The notes: generated by a model not told the origin, from the letters alone. A DNA stretch of 64,000 nt from Porphyrobacter sp. CACIAM 03H1 (GCF_002215495.1 NZ_CP021378.1:2790764-2854763), one strand, 5' to 3'; counted from the stretch's first letter, positions 1 through 11,380 are shown. Numbers and translations are program-made.

Positions 1-340
1 TCAGCGCCGCGATGCCGACGACGAGGCTGAACAGCGCGGCCGCGCCAAAAGCCCCCGCTGCCAGATTGCGCGGTGCAAGGGCAAAGGGCAGGTCGTCATG
101 CTTGCGCGCCCCAAGCTGGCGCAGCACGGTCTTCTGCAGGACGATCAGCGCCGCGATGGCTGTGATCGCGACCAGCGGCTCGACAAGGTCCCAGCCCAGC
201 GGCCCGGACAGGGCATTGCCTGCCATGTTGACGGGGAAGATCACGGCAACGGTCAGCGCCAGCGCGATCAGCATGGTCACAAGCGGGAAATTCACGATCC
301 GCTTCCAGAGCGGCGCGCGCGCGGGTTCGACGGTGTCCAT
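1..340 (-). CDS. N-terminus of a CPBP-like membrane protease family protein (runs off the left edge)
   Basis: The reverse strand opens with an ATG at 340 and stays open for 113 codons to the edge of the window, so the C-terminus is missing. The visible part has hydrophobic spans near residues 19-38, 55-70 and 93-113, separated by a charged loop (RQLGARKHDDLPF). The start, with a short hydrophilic leader and then LWKRIVNFPLV before the first membrane span, resembles the N-termini of CPBP (Abi/CAAX) intramembrane proteins. The EExxxR and HxxxN active-site motifs of that family would lie in the missing part. The family call is therefore tentative; the inner-membrane location is secure. Confidence 0.45.
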   Translation of the reverse strand, partial: MDTVEPARAPLWKRIVNFPLVTMLIALALTVAVIFPVNMAGNALSGPLGWDLVEPLVAITAIAALIVLQKTVLRQLGARKHDDLPFALAPRNLAAGAFGAAALFSLVVGIAAL

Positions 341-441
341 GCTGTGCAATGCTCCCCAAGGCGTTACGCACCGAGGATGGCGCAGCCGCGTGTGATTGGC
401 TAGGCCCTCGCCCGACACAACCCACGGGAGAGAGCGCCGCC

Positions 442-1077
442 ATGCTGACCATTCACCACCTGCGCCTGTCGCAATCCGAACGCATCGTCTGGCTCGCCGA
501 GGAGCTGGGGCTGGATTACGATCTCAAGCTCTACAACCGCCGCGCCGACAACCGCCTTGCCCCCGACGAATACAAGGCGCTGCACCCGATGGGCATCGCG
601 CCGGTCATCACCGACGGCGATCTGGTGCTCGGCGAGAGCGGGGCGATCATGGACTACATCGTCGCCACCTACGCTCCCGCGACACCGCTCGTCCCGCGGC
701 CGGACCATCCCGACTATGCCGACCACCTGTTCTACTACCACTGGGCCAACGCGACCTTCATGACCAACGGCATGATGGCGCTCGTGGCGCAGTTCATGGG
801 GGCGCAGGAACTGCCCTTCTTCGTCGCCGACCGGGTGCAGAAGGGCTGGGCCATCGTCGAGAAGCGCCTCGGCGAGGCGGACTATTTCGGCGGCAGCCAG
901 CTCACCACCGCCGACATCATGATGGGCTTCCAGCTCACCACCAGCCGCGCGATGAGCGGGATGAGCATCGACCACCTGCCCAACCTCAAGGCCTATCTCG
1001 CACGGATCGGCGAGCGCCCCGCCTACCAGCGCGCGATGGCCAAGTGCGAGCCCGGGATGCCGCCGAAGCTCGACTAG
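442..1077 (+). CDS. Glutathione S-transferase family protein
   Basis: A 211-residue cytosolic protein with the two-domain layout of soluble glutathione transferases. Residues 1-80 read as the thioredoxin-fold domain, with the SQSERIVWLAEELGLDY helix, the cis-proline turn MGIAPVI and the glutathione-contacting LGESGAIMDYI. The rest is the all-helical domain with the TTADIMMGF segment typical of the family. These enzymes conjugate or reduce substrates with glutathione; the substrate cannot be read from sequence. I start at the ATG at 442 because it begins directly with the first beta strand (MLTIHHLRLS); the frame is open upstream but that part is not GST-like. Its TAG stop shares the palindrome CTAG with the stop of the convergent thioesterase gene. 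Confidence 0.88.
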   Translation: MLTIHHLRLSQSERIVWLAEELGLDYDLKLYNRRADNRLAPDEYKALHPMGIAPVITDGDLVLGESGAIMDYIVATYAPATPLVPRPDHPDYADHLFYYHWANATFMTNGMMALVAQFMGAQELPFFVADRVQKGWAIVEKRLGEADYFGGSQLTTADIMMGFQLTTSRAMSGMSIDHLPNLKAYLARIGERPAYQRAMAKCEPGMPPKLD

Positions 1078-1871
1078 TAGAAGGCGAGCTGGTGCGACAC
1101 GGCGATCAGCAGGCCGCCCGCGCTCCAGATCCTGACCGCCTGCGAGAAGCGCCCGCGGGCCACGCGCGGCGCGTCGGTCTCGACCAGCAGGTAGTCGCTC
1201 CCCAGCGCCTCGAGCTCGGCGCGGGTGCACAGCAAGTGGAGGTCATAGCTCACCGTCGCGCTGAAGCGCGGGGCGGGATCGAGGAAGAAGGTGCGCGGCA
1301 TGGGGGTGTCGGAGAGTGCGAGGATCGCCTTCTCGTCCCACGGCCGCCCGCTGGCGTCGCGCACCCAGGCCGCGGTCCGCGGATGCTCCTGCGCGGTGAA
1401 GGGCTTGCCGACGGCAAGGCGCTGCTCGTAGTTCGCCAGCCAGCGCGGCCCGGGCGAGGTGGGAAGCAGAGTCGATTGCTCGGGCGGGACGACCTCGGGG
1501 AAGCCTGTGACATAGTCGAGCGCGCCCTCGCGCGCGTCGGAGAAGACGAAGTCCGCCGCGAACAGGGGTGCGGCGCGGTCTGATCCGGCGAAAGCCTCGG
1601 CACGCACGAAATCGGTGCGCCGCCCCTCGCGCAAGGTTTGCACCGTCAGCGCCAGGCCCGCTTCGGGCAGCGGCTTCATGAAATGGGCCGCGGCGCTCGC
1701 CAGCAGCCCCGCGCGCGGCCCTTCGGCCTGAACCGCTTCCAGCGCCAGCGCCAGCGCCCAGCTGCCGAAGGCCGACTGGAAGTTCCAGTAGGCCGCCCCG
1801 CCCGACGATATGAAGCTGCCATCCGCATTTCGTGCAAGCCGAGTGGCGGTGTCGAGCGGGTAATCGGTCAT
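1074..1871 (-). CDS. Acyl-CoA thioesterase family protein (double hot-dog, TesB-like)
   Basis: A 265-residue protein organised as two hot-dog halves, as in TesB-like or 4HBT_3 acyl-CoA thioesterases. The first half carries SGGAAYWNFQSAFGSWALALALEA and a conserved AAAHFMKPLPEAGLALTV strand. The second half carries FFLDPAPRFSATVSYDLHLL and ends with an AVRIWSAGGLLIAVSHQ strand typical of the family. The expected role is hydrolysis of cytosolic acyl-CoA esters to free acid and CoA; chain length is unknown. It is convergent with the GST gene and shares the CTAG stop palindrome. A 16-base palindrome upstream (1923-1938) suggests regulation by a TetR-type repressor, although no regulator gene is adjacent. 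Confidence 0.8.
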   Translation of the reverse strand: MTDYPLDTATRLARNADGSFISSGGAAYWNFQSAFGSWALALALEAVQAEGPRAGLLASAAAHFMKPLPEAGLALTVQTLREGRRTDFVRAEAFAGSDRAAPLFAADFVFSDAREGALDYVTGFPEVVPPEQSTLLPTSPGPRWLANYEQRLAVGKPFTAQEHPRTAAWVRDASGRPWDEKAILALSDTPMPRTFFLDPAPRFSATVSYDLHLLCTRAELEALGSDYLLVETDAPRVARGRFSQAVRIWSAGGLLIAVSHQLAFY

Positions 1872-1922
1872 GGGTTTCTCCGGAGGGGACAGGATGGCGC
1901 GCGGGCCTACGCGCCTGATTAT

Positions 1923-1938
1923 TGAACGCTACTGTTCA
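1923..1938 (-). promoter_or_regulatory. Possible TetR-type operator upstream of the thioesterase gene
   Basis: An inverted repeat TGAAC-N6-GTTCA lies about 50 bases upstream of the thioesterase start. On the minus strand it is followed immediately by AATAAT, a plausible -10 box, so a protein bound here would block the promoter. The TGAAC/GTTCA half-sites resemble operators of many TetR-family repressors. This is read from sequence pattern only. Confidence 0.35.
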
Positions 1939-2088
1939 CTTTCGGTTTCCGGCGCAAGCGCGATTTCTTGCGGTTGGCGTGCAATCGGTCCGGCGCACCG
2001 GCGGCGCGCCCTGCCTTGCCGCAGGAAACAGCCTGTCGCCCGCCGAGGTTATGCCTGCCTATCCGACAGCAGCAGCGAGAAAAGCATC

Positions 2089-2337
2089 ATGGCCACTCCC
2101 CCTCCCCGCAGACCGATGGCGAAATGGTTCTGGGTCGCGGCGATCGTCGTGCTCGCCTTCGTGCTAGTCGTGGTGCTCCTCAACCCGACCGGAGACCGCG
2201 ATGGCGCGGTCGAGGACCCGATCGTCATGCCCGAAACGGGCGAGGGCGTGGGCGTCGGGCAGGTCAACGAGCCGGAGGAAAGCAGCGCATCCCCCGCGCC
2301 CGAGCCCTTCGCTCCGGGCGGCGAGCCTTCGGAGTGA
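2089..2337 (+). CDS. Small single-span membrane protein of unknown function
   Basis: An 82-residue protein with a short basic N-terminus (PPPRRPMAKW), one strong transmembrane helix at about residues 15-35 (FWVAAIVVLAFVLVVVLL) and an acidic, Pro/Ser/Glu-rich tail that ends the protein. The charge pattern predicts the N-terminus in the cytoplasm and the tail in the periplasm. I chose the ATG at 2089 because the frame further upstream is compositionally unlike a protein. The stop TGA abuts the stop of the convergent ada gene in the palindrome TGATCA. I do not recognise a family. Confidence 0.55.
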   Translation: MATPPPRRPMAKWFWVAAIVVLAFVLVVVLLNPTGDRDGAVEDPIVMPETGEGVGVGQVNEPEESSASPAPEPFAPGGEPSE

Positions 2338-3411
2338 TCAGCCGGCGCCCTCGCGCCTGAGCAGTTCCGCCTTGATCGTCAGGCCATAGGCATAGCCGCC
2401 CAGCGTCCCGTCGCTGGCGATCACGCGGTGGCAGGGGATCAGCACCGCGACATGGTTCGCCCCGTTCGCCCCCCCGACCGCGCGGGACGCCTTGGGTTGG
2501 CCGAGCGCGGCGGCGAGTTCGCCATAGGAGCGCGTCTCGCCGTGGGGGATGCGGCGCAGTTCCTCCCATACGCGCTGCTGGAAGGCGGTGCCGTGGACGT
2601 CGAGCGGGATCGCGGCGCTGCCGGGCCCGGGCTGTTCGACCGCCTCGAGCACCTGCGCGAACAGGGCACGGAAGGCATCGCCCGCGGGCACCAGTTCGGC
2701 CTTCGGGAAGCCCGCCCGCAATTCCGCTTCGCCTTCGCCGAAGGCGAGGCAGCACACGCCCTTGTCCGTCGCGGCGACCAGCATGTCGCCCAGCGAGGTC
2801 GCCAGCACCGCCCAGTGGATGACGCGCCCCGCGCCGCCCTTGCGCCAGTCGCTCGCCTTCATGCCCAGCCTGCCTTTCGTTTCCGCATAGAACTGTTCCG
2901 GCCCGCTGTAGCCTGCCGTCGCGATGGCATCGCCCACCCGTTGCCCGGTCGTCAGCGCCTCGTCGAGGCGTTGTTGCCGCAGCGCGCGGGCATAGGCAGC
3001 GGGCGAGAGGCCGGTGGTGCGCTTGAACAGGCGCTGGAAATGGGCGGGGGTGTAGCCGGTCAGATCGGCCAGCTGATCGAGCGTCATCGCGCCCTGCTCG
3101 CGGATCGCGGCGAGAGCGGCGAGCACGCAGGCCTCCTCGGCACTCAGGGTGTGCGGGGAGCACCGCTTGCATGGCCTAAGCCCGGCTTTTTCAGCATCTT
3201 GCGGGCTGGCATAGAAGCGCACGTTGCGGCGCAAGGGTGCCCGCGCCGGGCAGGAGGGGCGGCAATAGATGCCGGTCGAATGCACGCCGGTGACGAAGGC
3301 CCCGTCGAACCGGCGGTCCTTGGCGAGCATCGCCTGCCAGCGGTCCTCGTCCGTGATGTTTGCCGAATGTCTCACGTGGAACACTCTGCCACAGCCGCCC
3401 GCGCGCCGCAC
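2338..3411 (-). CDS. ada: Bifunctional Ada: DNA alkylation repair and transcriptional activator
   Basis: A 357-residue full-length Ada. The N-terminal zinc domain carries the four cysteines that bind zinc and accept the methyl group (GIYCRPSC and CKRC, residues about 47-84). An AraC-type helix-turn-helix region follows (LDQLADLTGYTPAHFQRLFKRTTGLSPAAY split over two helices), then a flavodoxin-like segment and the O6-methylguanine methyltransferase domain with the acceptor motif PCHRV and a preceding GTAFQQRVWEEL helix. In characterised Ada proteins, methylation of the N-terminal cysteine turns the protein into an activator of its own gene. The start is a GTG at 3411 with an AAGGA-type ribosome site just upstream; further GTG codons at 3384 and 3375 are alternatives. 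A parS-like 16-mer overlaps codons 10-15. Confidence 0.93.
   Translation of the reverse strand: MRRAGGCGRVFHVRHSANITDEDRWQAMLAKDRRFDGAFVTGVHSTGIYCRPSCPARAPLRRNVRFYASPQDAEKAGLRPCKRCSPHTLSAEEACVLAALAAIREQGAMTLDQLADLTGYTPAHFQRLFKRTTGLSPAAYARALRQQRLDEALTTGQRVGDAIATAGYSGPEQFYAETKGRLGMKASDWRKGGAGRVIHWAVLATSLGDMLVAATDKGVCCLAFGEGEAELRAGFPKAELVPAGDAFRALFAQVLEAVEQPGPGSAAIPLDVHGTAFQQRVWEELRRIPHGETRSYGELAAALGQPKASRAVGGANGANHVAVLIPCHRVIASDGTLGGYAYGLTIKAELLRREGAG
3368..3383. other. parS-like ParB/Spo0J binding site
   Basis: The 16-mer TGTCTCACGTGGAACA differs at one position from the parS form TGTTTCACGTGGAACA; read on the other strand it differs at one position from TGTTCCACGTGAAACA. It keeps the central CACGTG and both outer TGT/ACA triplets. 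It lies in the first codons of ada. No parA or parB gene is in the window. In most bacteria such sites cluster near the replication origin, so this site hints that the window may be origin-proximal. Confidence 0.55.
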
Positions 3412-3466
3412 CCCGCTTCCTTGCGTTCAATGTCGCGCGGGCGCGCAAAGCGGCTATAAGCGGGCC

Positions 3467-5023
3467 ATGACCCGGATTCTCGGCGCGCTTGCCCTGCTCT
3501 TCGCTTTCCTCGCCCTCCCCGCCTCAGCCGACCCCGGCGATGTCGAGGCGGCCGCGCGGGGCGTGGTGCGGGTGGTGTTGATCGGCAGCGAGAACGGCCA
3601 GCCCGTTCCCGTCTCCCACGGCACCGGCTTTGCCGTCAGCCCGACCCGGATCGTCACCAACGCCCATGTCGTCACCGAGGCGTCGCAGGACGACACGCTG
3701 CGCATCGGCATCGTCCCGGCGGAGGGCGAAGGCGGCGCCTTCGCGCGGGTGGTCGCCATCTCGCCCCGCAACGATCTTGCCCTGCTCGAGATCGCCAAGG
3801 GAAGCCTGCGCCTGCCGCCGCTGGCGCTCGCGGGCGGCGTCAGCGCGAACCTCGGCGAGGTCGCGGCGGTGGGCTATCCGATGAATGTCGACCTGGCGCA
3901 GGGCCTCGACATGGCCGACATCTTCCGCGCCCAGCCGCCGGTCAAGTCGCGCGGCTTCCTGTCGGGCGAGCGGCCCAGCCGGCAGTTCGACACGATCCTC
4001 CACACCGCCCCGATCGCGCGCGGCAATTCGGGTGGCCCGCTGCTCGATCCGTGCGGGCGGGTGATCGGGGTCAATTCCTTCAGCGCGGATTCCGCGGCCG
4101 GCGAGGCGGAGTTCTACTTCGCGGTGTCCTTGCGCGAACTGCTGCCCTTCCTGAAGGACAACGGCGTCGAGCCGGTCATGAACGCGCTGCCCTGCCGCTC
4201 GATCGACGAACTCAATGCAGAGGAACGCCAGCGGCTCGAGGCCGCCCAGTCCGAGGCCCGCGCCGCCCTTGCCGAGCGCAACGAGGCCCTGCGCGAGAAG
4301 CGCGACACGGCGCGCCTCGCGGCGCAGATGGAGGTGATCGGCGAGCGCGAGAACCGCATCGCCCTGGCGCTGATCGCCCTCCTCGCCGCGCTCGGCACGG
4401 GCTATGCCGCCTTCGTGTGGCGCAGACAGGAGGAGCGGCGCACCCATGTGCGCGTCGCCGCCGCCATTTCGGCCGCGACTCTCGTGGCGGCGGTGCTGCT
4501 GTGGGTCACCCGGCCGGGCCTGGCCGAGATCGAGGATCGCGTCGCCGCGGCTCTTGCCGAAACCAACAACGGCGCCGGGACGCCAGCACCCGCCGGACCC
4601 TCCACCGCCACCGAGGGCGCGCTGATCTGCACCCTGGTGCCCGAGCGCAGCCGCGTCACCTCGGCCCGAACCGATGATGTCGCCTTCGACTGGACCGCCG
4701 ACGGCTGCGTCAACGGGCGCACGCAATACGGGCTCGGGCAAGGCGGCGAATGGAGCCGCGTTTTCGCCGCGCAGGATGACGCGGCGGTGGCGGTCAACAC
4801 CTTTGACCCCGAGACCCGCACCCTGCGCACCGACCGCTATCTGCTCGGGGCAGAGGCACTCGCCGCCGCGCGCGAGGCCCGCGCCGCCTATACGCCGCCG
4901 TCCTGCGGGGTGAGCGATGCCGCCCGCACCCTCGGCGAGCAGCAATCGGCCCTGATCGCCGCCCTGCCCGAACGGCCCAACGAGCGGCTGGTCTACAGCT
5001 GCACCGCGAAAACAAAGGGTTAA
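3467..5023 (+). CDS. Membrane-anchored trypsin-like (S1/HtrA-type) serine protease with C-terminal periplasmic domain
   Basis: A 518-residue protein. Residues 1-21 are a signal peptide ending ALPASA. Residues about 28-230 form a trypsin-fold protease with a complete triad: His67 in TNAHVV, Asp103 in RNDLALL and Ser188 in GNSGGP. A charged coiled coil (about 246-296) leads into two transmembrane helices (about 299-318 and 331-348), followed by a C-terminal domain of roughly 165 residues that contains paired cysteines and that I do not recognise. There is no PDZ domain, unlike DegP. The topology suggests that protease and C-terminal domain both face the periplasm. The next gene, same strand, encodes a secreted protein and may be a partner. 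The ATG at 3467 directly precedes the signal peptide. Confidence 0.82.
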   Translation: MTRILGALALLFAFLALPASADPGDVEAAARGVVRVVLIGSENGQPVPVSHGTGFAVSPTRIVTNAHVVTEASQDDTLRIGIVPAEGEGGAFARVVAISPRNDLALLEIAKGSLRLPPLALAGGVSANLGEVAAVGYPMNVDLAQGLDMADIFRAQPPVKSRGFLSGERPSRQFDTILHTAPIARGNSGGPLLDPCGRVIGVNSFSADSAAGEAEFYFAVSLRELLPFLKDNGVEPVMNALPCRSIDELNAEERQRLEAAQSEARAALAERNEALREKRDTARLAAQMEVIGERENRIALALIALLAALGTGYAAFVWRRQEERRTHVRVAAAISAATLVAAVLLWVTRPGLAEIEDRVAAALAETNNGAGTPAPAGPSTATEGALICTLVPERSRVTSARTDDVAFDWTADGCVNGRTQYGLGQGGEWSRVFAAQDDAAVAVNTFDPETRTLRTDRYLLGAEALAAAREARAAYTPPSCGVSDAARTLGEQQSALIAALPERPNERLVYSCTAKTKG

Positions 5024-5088
5024 GCCCTTGTTCAGGTAATGTGATAGAATCTCATCTCACCAGAAGATGCAAGGTGAGGAGAGGCGAG

Positions 5089-6024
5089 GTGGGTCGTTCC
5101 TTTGCAACCATTATCGGGGCGCTCGGCCTCGCCGCGCTGTCAGCGGCGGCCACCGCGCAGGAAGCGGCGCCCCCGCTCGCCGAGGGTAGCACCATCGAGG
5201 TGCAGGGCGACCGCGCGCTCAGCCGTGACGAGATCCTGCGCGGCCAGCGCGCGCTCTACGAGGCGGGACTCGCCTACCGCACCGCCCCGCGCTTCCACGA
5301 TCCGGTCTGCGTCGCGGTGGTCGGCCTTGCCGGGCGCCAAAACGACATCGTCGCCGAGCGCATCCGTGCGAATATCCGCGAGGCCGGGGTCGAACTGGCC
5401 GGGGCCGGATGCAAGCCCAATGCGCTGGTCTCCGCCAACCGCAAGCCCAAGGCGGTGATCGACGCGCTGCGGCGCCGCGATCCGCAGCTCTTCAACCGTG
5501 CCAGCGAGGAGGCGATCCGCCGCCAGCTCGATGCGGGAAGCCCGGCGATCGCCTGGGGCGAGACGATCCTGCGCGCCAACGACGGCATCATCTTCGGCGA
5601 GCGGTCGAGCTCGAGCTCGAACCCCGCCTTCGTCGTCCCGGTGTTCTTCGGCGCGCTCCCCTCGCGCCACCGCGCGCCGCTCTATCAGGCCAAGGTCAAC
5701 GCGCTGGTGTTCTTCGATCTCGACCGGCTGGAGGATGTCCACGTCAACCAGCTGGCGGACTATGCAACCCTGCACCTGCTCGGCGATCCGCGCGATCCGG
5801 CCGATCATGCCGGGGCCGGGGTGCCCTCGATCCTCAGCCTCTTTGCCGACGGGCCGGCCAAGGCCCCGCCGGCGATGACCTCGCTCGACCGCGCCTATCT
5901 GCGCGGCCTCTATGCGCTGCGCAGCAACGAGTGGGGTTGGCGGCTGAGTGCGAGCGTGCTCGCCGCCTACCGCGAGCCCGAGGCCCTGCCCGGGGCCGCG
6001 ACGAGCCCCGCCAGCCCCTCCTGA
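5089..6024 (+). CDS. Secreted protein of unknown function, downstream of the protease
   Basis: A 311-residue protein with a signal peptide cleaved after about residue 24 (LSAAATAQ). The mature part has no motif I recognise. It contains segments such as PVCVAVVGLAGRQNDIVAERI, a run of serines (GERSSSSSNP), and a C-terminal helical region (DRAYLRGLYALRSNEWGWRLSASVLAAYRE). The start is the GTG at 5089, which has an AGGAGAG ribosome site seven bases upstream; the frame also has an earlier GTG at 5041 with no such site. The gene follows the membrane protease by 65 bases in the same direction, so co-transcription is plausible. Proteins of this kind are annotated as hypothetical in related sphingomonads, as far as I recall. 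Confidence 0.7.
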   Translation: MGRSFATIIGALGLAALSAAATAQEAAPPLAEGSTIEVQGDRALSRDEILRGQRALYEAGLAYRTAPRFHDPVCVAVVGLAGRQNDIVAERIRANIREAGVELAGAGCKPNALVSANRKPKAVIDALRRRDPQLFNRASEEAIRRQLDAGSPAIAWGETILRANDGIIFGERSSSSSNPAFVVPVFFGALPSRHRAPLYQAKVNALVFFDLDRLEDVHVNQLADYATLHLLGDPRDPADHAGAGVPSILSLFADGPAKAPPAMTSLDRAYLRGLYALRSNEWGWRLSASVLAAYREPEALPGAATSPASPS

Positions 6025-6075
6025 TCCGCGCCACGCGGCACGGCATCCGCGCGCGTCTGACTTCGCACCTGCACA

Positions 6076-6109
6076 ATTCCCGCCCCGCACGGCTTGCGCG
6101 GGCGGGAAT
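6076..6109. terminator. Hairpin between the secreted-protein gene and the ATP synthase operon
   Basis: A strong GC-rich inverted repeat: arms ATTCCCGCC(C) and (G)GGCGGGAAT around a GC-rich centre. There is no clear T-run, so it is either a weak terminator or a stabilising 3' end. It separates the upstream pair from atpH. Confidence 0.45.
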
Positions 6110-6211
6110 CAATTGCTAGGCGCGCGCCAGCCTTGCGGGCAGCCCCTGCGCTCGTCCTGCAACCCAGGCTCAAGCAAGACCCTCTGACCCTTCCGAGAGG
6201 AAACGAAGCGC

Positions 6212-6766
6212 GTGGATATTTCCGCCGGTATCAAGGCTAGCCTCGCTGGACGCTATGCCTCGGCCCTGTTCGATCTGGCCGCCGAGAACGGCAAGGTGAC
6301 CGCGGTCGAGAAGGACCTCGGCACGCTCGGTGCCGCGCTGGCCGAATCGGGCGATCTCGCCGCGCTCACCACCAACCCGGAACTCGCCCGCAGCGCGCAA
6401 GGCGCAGCGATTGCGGCGGTGGCGAAGAAGCTGAAGCTTTCGCCCCTCACCACCAATTTCCTCGGCGTGCTCGCCGCCAACCGCCGCCTCGGCAAGCTGC
6501 CCGCGATCATCGCCGCCTTCAAGGCGATCGCCGCTGCCCAGCGCGGCGAAGTGGCCGCGACCGTCACCAGCGCCCACCCGCTCAGCGACGACCAGCTCGC
6601 CGCGCTCAAGACCAAGCTGACCGCGCGCGAAGGCCGCACCGTCATGCTCTCCGCCTCGGTCGATCCCGACCTGCTCGGCGGCCTCGTCGTCACCATCGGA
6701 TCGCAGCGCATCGATGCCTCGATCCGCACCCGTCTCAACTCGCTCGCCAAGGCCATGCAGGCCTAA
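6212..6766 (+). CDS. atpH: ATP synthase F1 subunit delta
   Basis: A 184-residue OSCP/delta subunit, part of the peripheral stalk that holds the F1 head against rotation. The N-terminal six-helix domain begins [17 protein letters not shown]; the C-terminal part has the conserved ...[28 protein letters not shown] region (here [14 protein letters not shown] and [12 protein letters not shown]). It starts with GTG at 6212 after a GAGAGGAAA ribosome site. First gene of an atpHAGDC operon; as in other alphaproteobacteria the F0 genes (atpI, B, E, F) are not adjacent. Confidence 0.95.
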   Translation: MDISAGIKASLAGRYASALFDLAAENGKVTAVEKDLGTLGAALAESGDLAALTTNPELARSAQGAAIAAVAKKLKLSPLTTNFLGVLAANRRLGKLPAIIAAFKAIAAAQRGEVAATVTSAHPLSDDQLAALKTKLTAREGRTVMLSASVDPDLLGGLVVTIGSQRIDASIRTRLNSLAKAMQA

Positions 6767-8308
<1,542 letters not shown>

Positions 8309-8320
8309 GGACGCCCTGAC

Positions 8321-9189
8321 GTGCCCTCACTCAAGGAACTCAAGGGCCGGATCAACTCGGTCAAGTCGACCCAGAAGATCACCAAGGCCAAGCAGATGGT
8401 TGCGGCGGCCAAGCTGCGCCGTGCCCAGGCTGCGGCCGAGGCCGGGCGGCCCTATGCCACGCGTCTCAGCGCGGTGATGGCGTCGCTGGCGAGCAAGGTG
8501 TCGGGTTCCGCCGCGCCCCGGCTGCTGGCGGGCACCGGCTCGGATCAGCGCAACCTCCTCGTGGTGGTCAACACCGACAAGGGCCTGTGCGGCGGTCTCA
8601 ACTCGAACCTCGTCAAGGCCGCCAAGGCCAAGGCGCGCGAGCTGCAGGCGGCGGGCAAGTCGGTGGAATTCTACCTCGTCGGCAAGAAGGGCCGCGCCCC
8701 GCTGCGCCGCGACTTCCCCAAGCTCGTCGACAAGGGCTTCGACACCAGCACGGTCAAGACCCCGGGCTTCGATGAAGCGGAGGCCATCGCCAACGAGCTG
8801 ATCGCGCTGTTCGACGCCGGCGCCTTCGATGTCGCGCACCTGATCTTCCCGACCTTCAAGTCGGCGCTGGCGCAGGAGCCGACCGTCACCCAGCTGATCC
8901 CCGTCCCCGCTCCCGCCGAGGCGGTCGCTGCGGACGCCGTGGTCGAGTACGAGCCGGGCGAGGAGGAAATCCTCGAGGAACTGCTGCCGCGCTACGTGCG
9001 CACCCAGCTGTTCGGCGCGCTGCTCGAGCGCGAGGCCTCGGAACAGGGCGCCTCGATGACCGCGATGGACAACGCCACACGGAACGCGGGCGAGCTGATC
9101 CAGAAGCTCACCATCCAGTACAACCGCAGCCGCCAGGCGGCGATCACCACCGAACTGATCGAAATCATCGCGGGCGCGGAGGCGCTCTG

Positions 9190-9190
<1 letters not shown>
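8321..9190 (+). CDS. atpG: ATP synthase F1 subunit gamma
   Basis: A 289-residue gamma subunit, the rotor shaft of F1. The N-terminal helix [20 protein letters not shown] and the C-terminal helix ([16 protein letters not shown], then [16 protein letters not shown]) form the antiparallel coiled coil that penetrates the alpha3beta3 head. The start is a GTG 12 bases after atpA. Its TGA stop overlaps by one base the ATG of a small unknown gene, an arrangement typical of translational coupling. Confidence 0.97.
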
Positions 9191-10907
<1,717 letters not shown>

Positions 10908-10915
10908 GGCGCTTC

Positions 10916-11027
10916 CCCCTCCCGCTTGCGGGAGGGGAGCGAGACTTGCCAGCTTGCTGGCTAGTCGCAGCGGGGTGGGCCTCCACCGGCCCATTCCCAC
11001 CCCCAGCCCCTCCCGCAAGCGGGAGGG
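10916..11027. repeat. Compound palindromic repeat (REP-like) between atpD and atpC
   Basis: Two palindromes of the same sequence class bound this element: CCCCTCCCGC-TT-GCGGGAGGGG at 10916-10937 and CCCTCCCGC-AA-GCGGGAGGG at 11008-11027. Between them lie a smaller palindrome (GCCAGC-TT-GCTGGC) and a GGGTGGG/CCCACCC pair. The transcript could fold into several stable hairpins. It lies inside an operon, so it may lower or uncouple atpC expression or protect the atpD 3' end. Elements built from CTCCCGC/GCGGGAG arms are, as I recall, common between genes of sphingomonads. Confidence 0.8.
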
Positions 11028-11043
11028 CGGTTAGGAAGAGACA

Positions 11044-11301
11044 ATGCCCCTCCACTTCGAACTCGTCACCCCTGCCAAGCTCGTCCGCTCCGAGGAGGTC
11101 CACATGGTGGTCGTCCCCGGCACCGAGGGCGAATTCGGCGTGCTCGAGGGCCACGCGCCCTTCATGAGCACGATCCGCGACGGCGCGGTGCAGGTCTTCC
11201 GCGCCGCTGGCGCGGCGCCGGAGGTGATCCAGGTGCGCGGCGGCTTTGCCGAGGTGAACGAGAAGGGCCTCACCGTCCTTGCCGAGCACGTCGAGGGCTG
11301 A
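11044..11301 (+). CDS. atpC: ATP synthase F1 subunit epsilon, short form without C-terminal helices
   Basis: An 85-residue epsilon subunit consisting only of the N-terminal beta-sandwich ([24 protein letters not shown] ... [22 protein letters not shown], quoted in part). The usual protein is 130-140 residues and has a C-terminal two-helix hairpin that can inhibit ATP hydrolysis; that part is absent and the gene ends cleanly before a terminator. Short epsilon subunits are known in some alphaproteobacteria, so this is probably normal for the lineage. Without the helices, other inhibition must prevent wasteful ATPase activity. Confidence 0.93.
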   Translation: MPLHFELVTPAKLVRSEEVHMVVVPGTEGEFGVLEGHAPFMSTIRDGAVQVFRAAGAAPEVIQVRGGFAEVNEKGLTVLAEHVEG

Positions 11302-11323
11302 GCCCTTCGCTCCCGGATGAGCG

Positions 11324-11355
11324 AAAAGGGGCGGGCCGCGAGGTCCGCCCTTTTT
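11324..11355 (+). terminator. Rho-independent terminator of the atp operon
   Basis: Stem AAAAGGGGCGGGCC / GGTCCGCCCTTTTT with a GCGA loop and T-run, about 20 bases after the atpC stop. It marks the end of the atpHAGDC operon. The A-rich left arm could also make it work on the other strand. Confidence 0.85.
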
Positions 11356-11380
11356 CGTCGGGCCAAGCCGAAAATTAACC

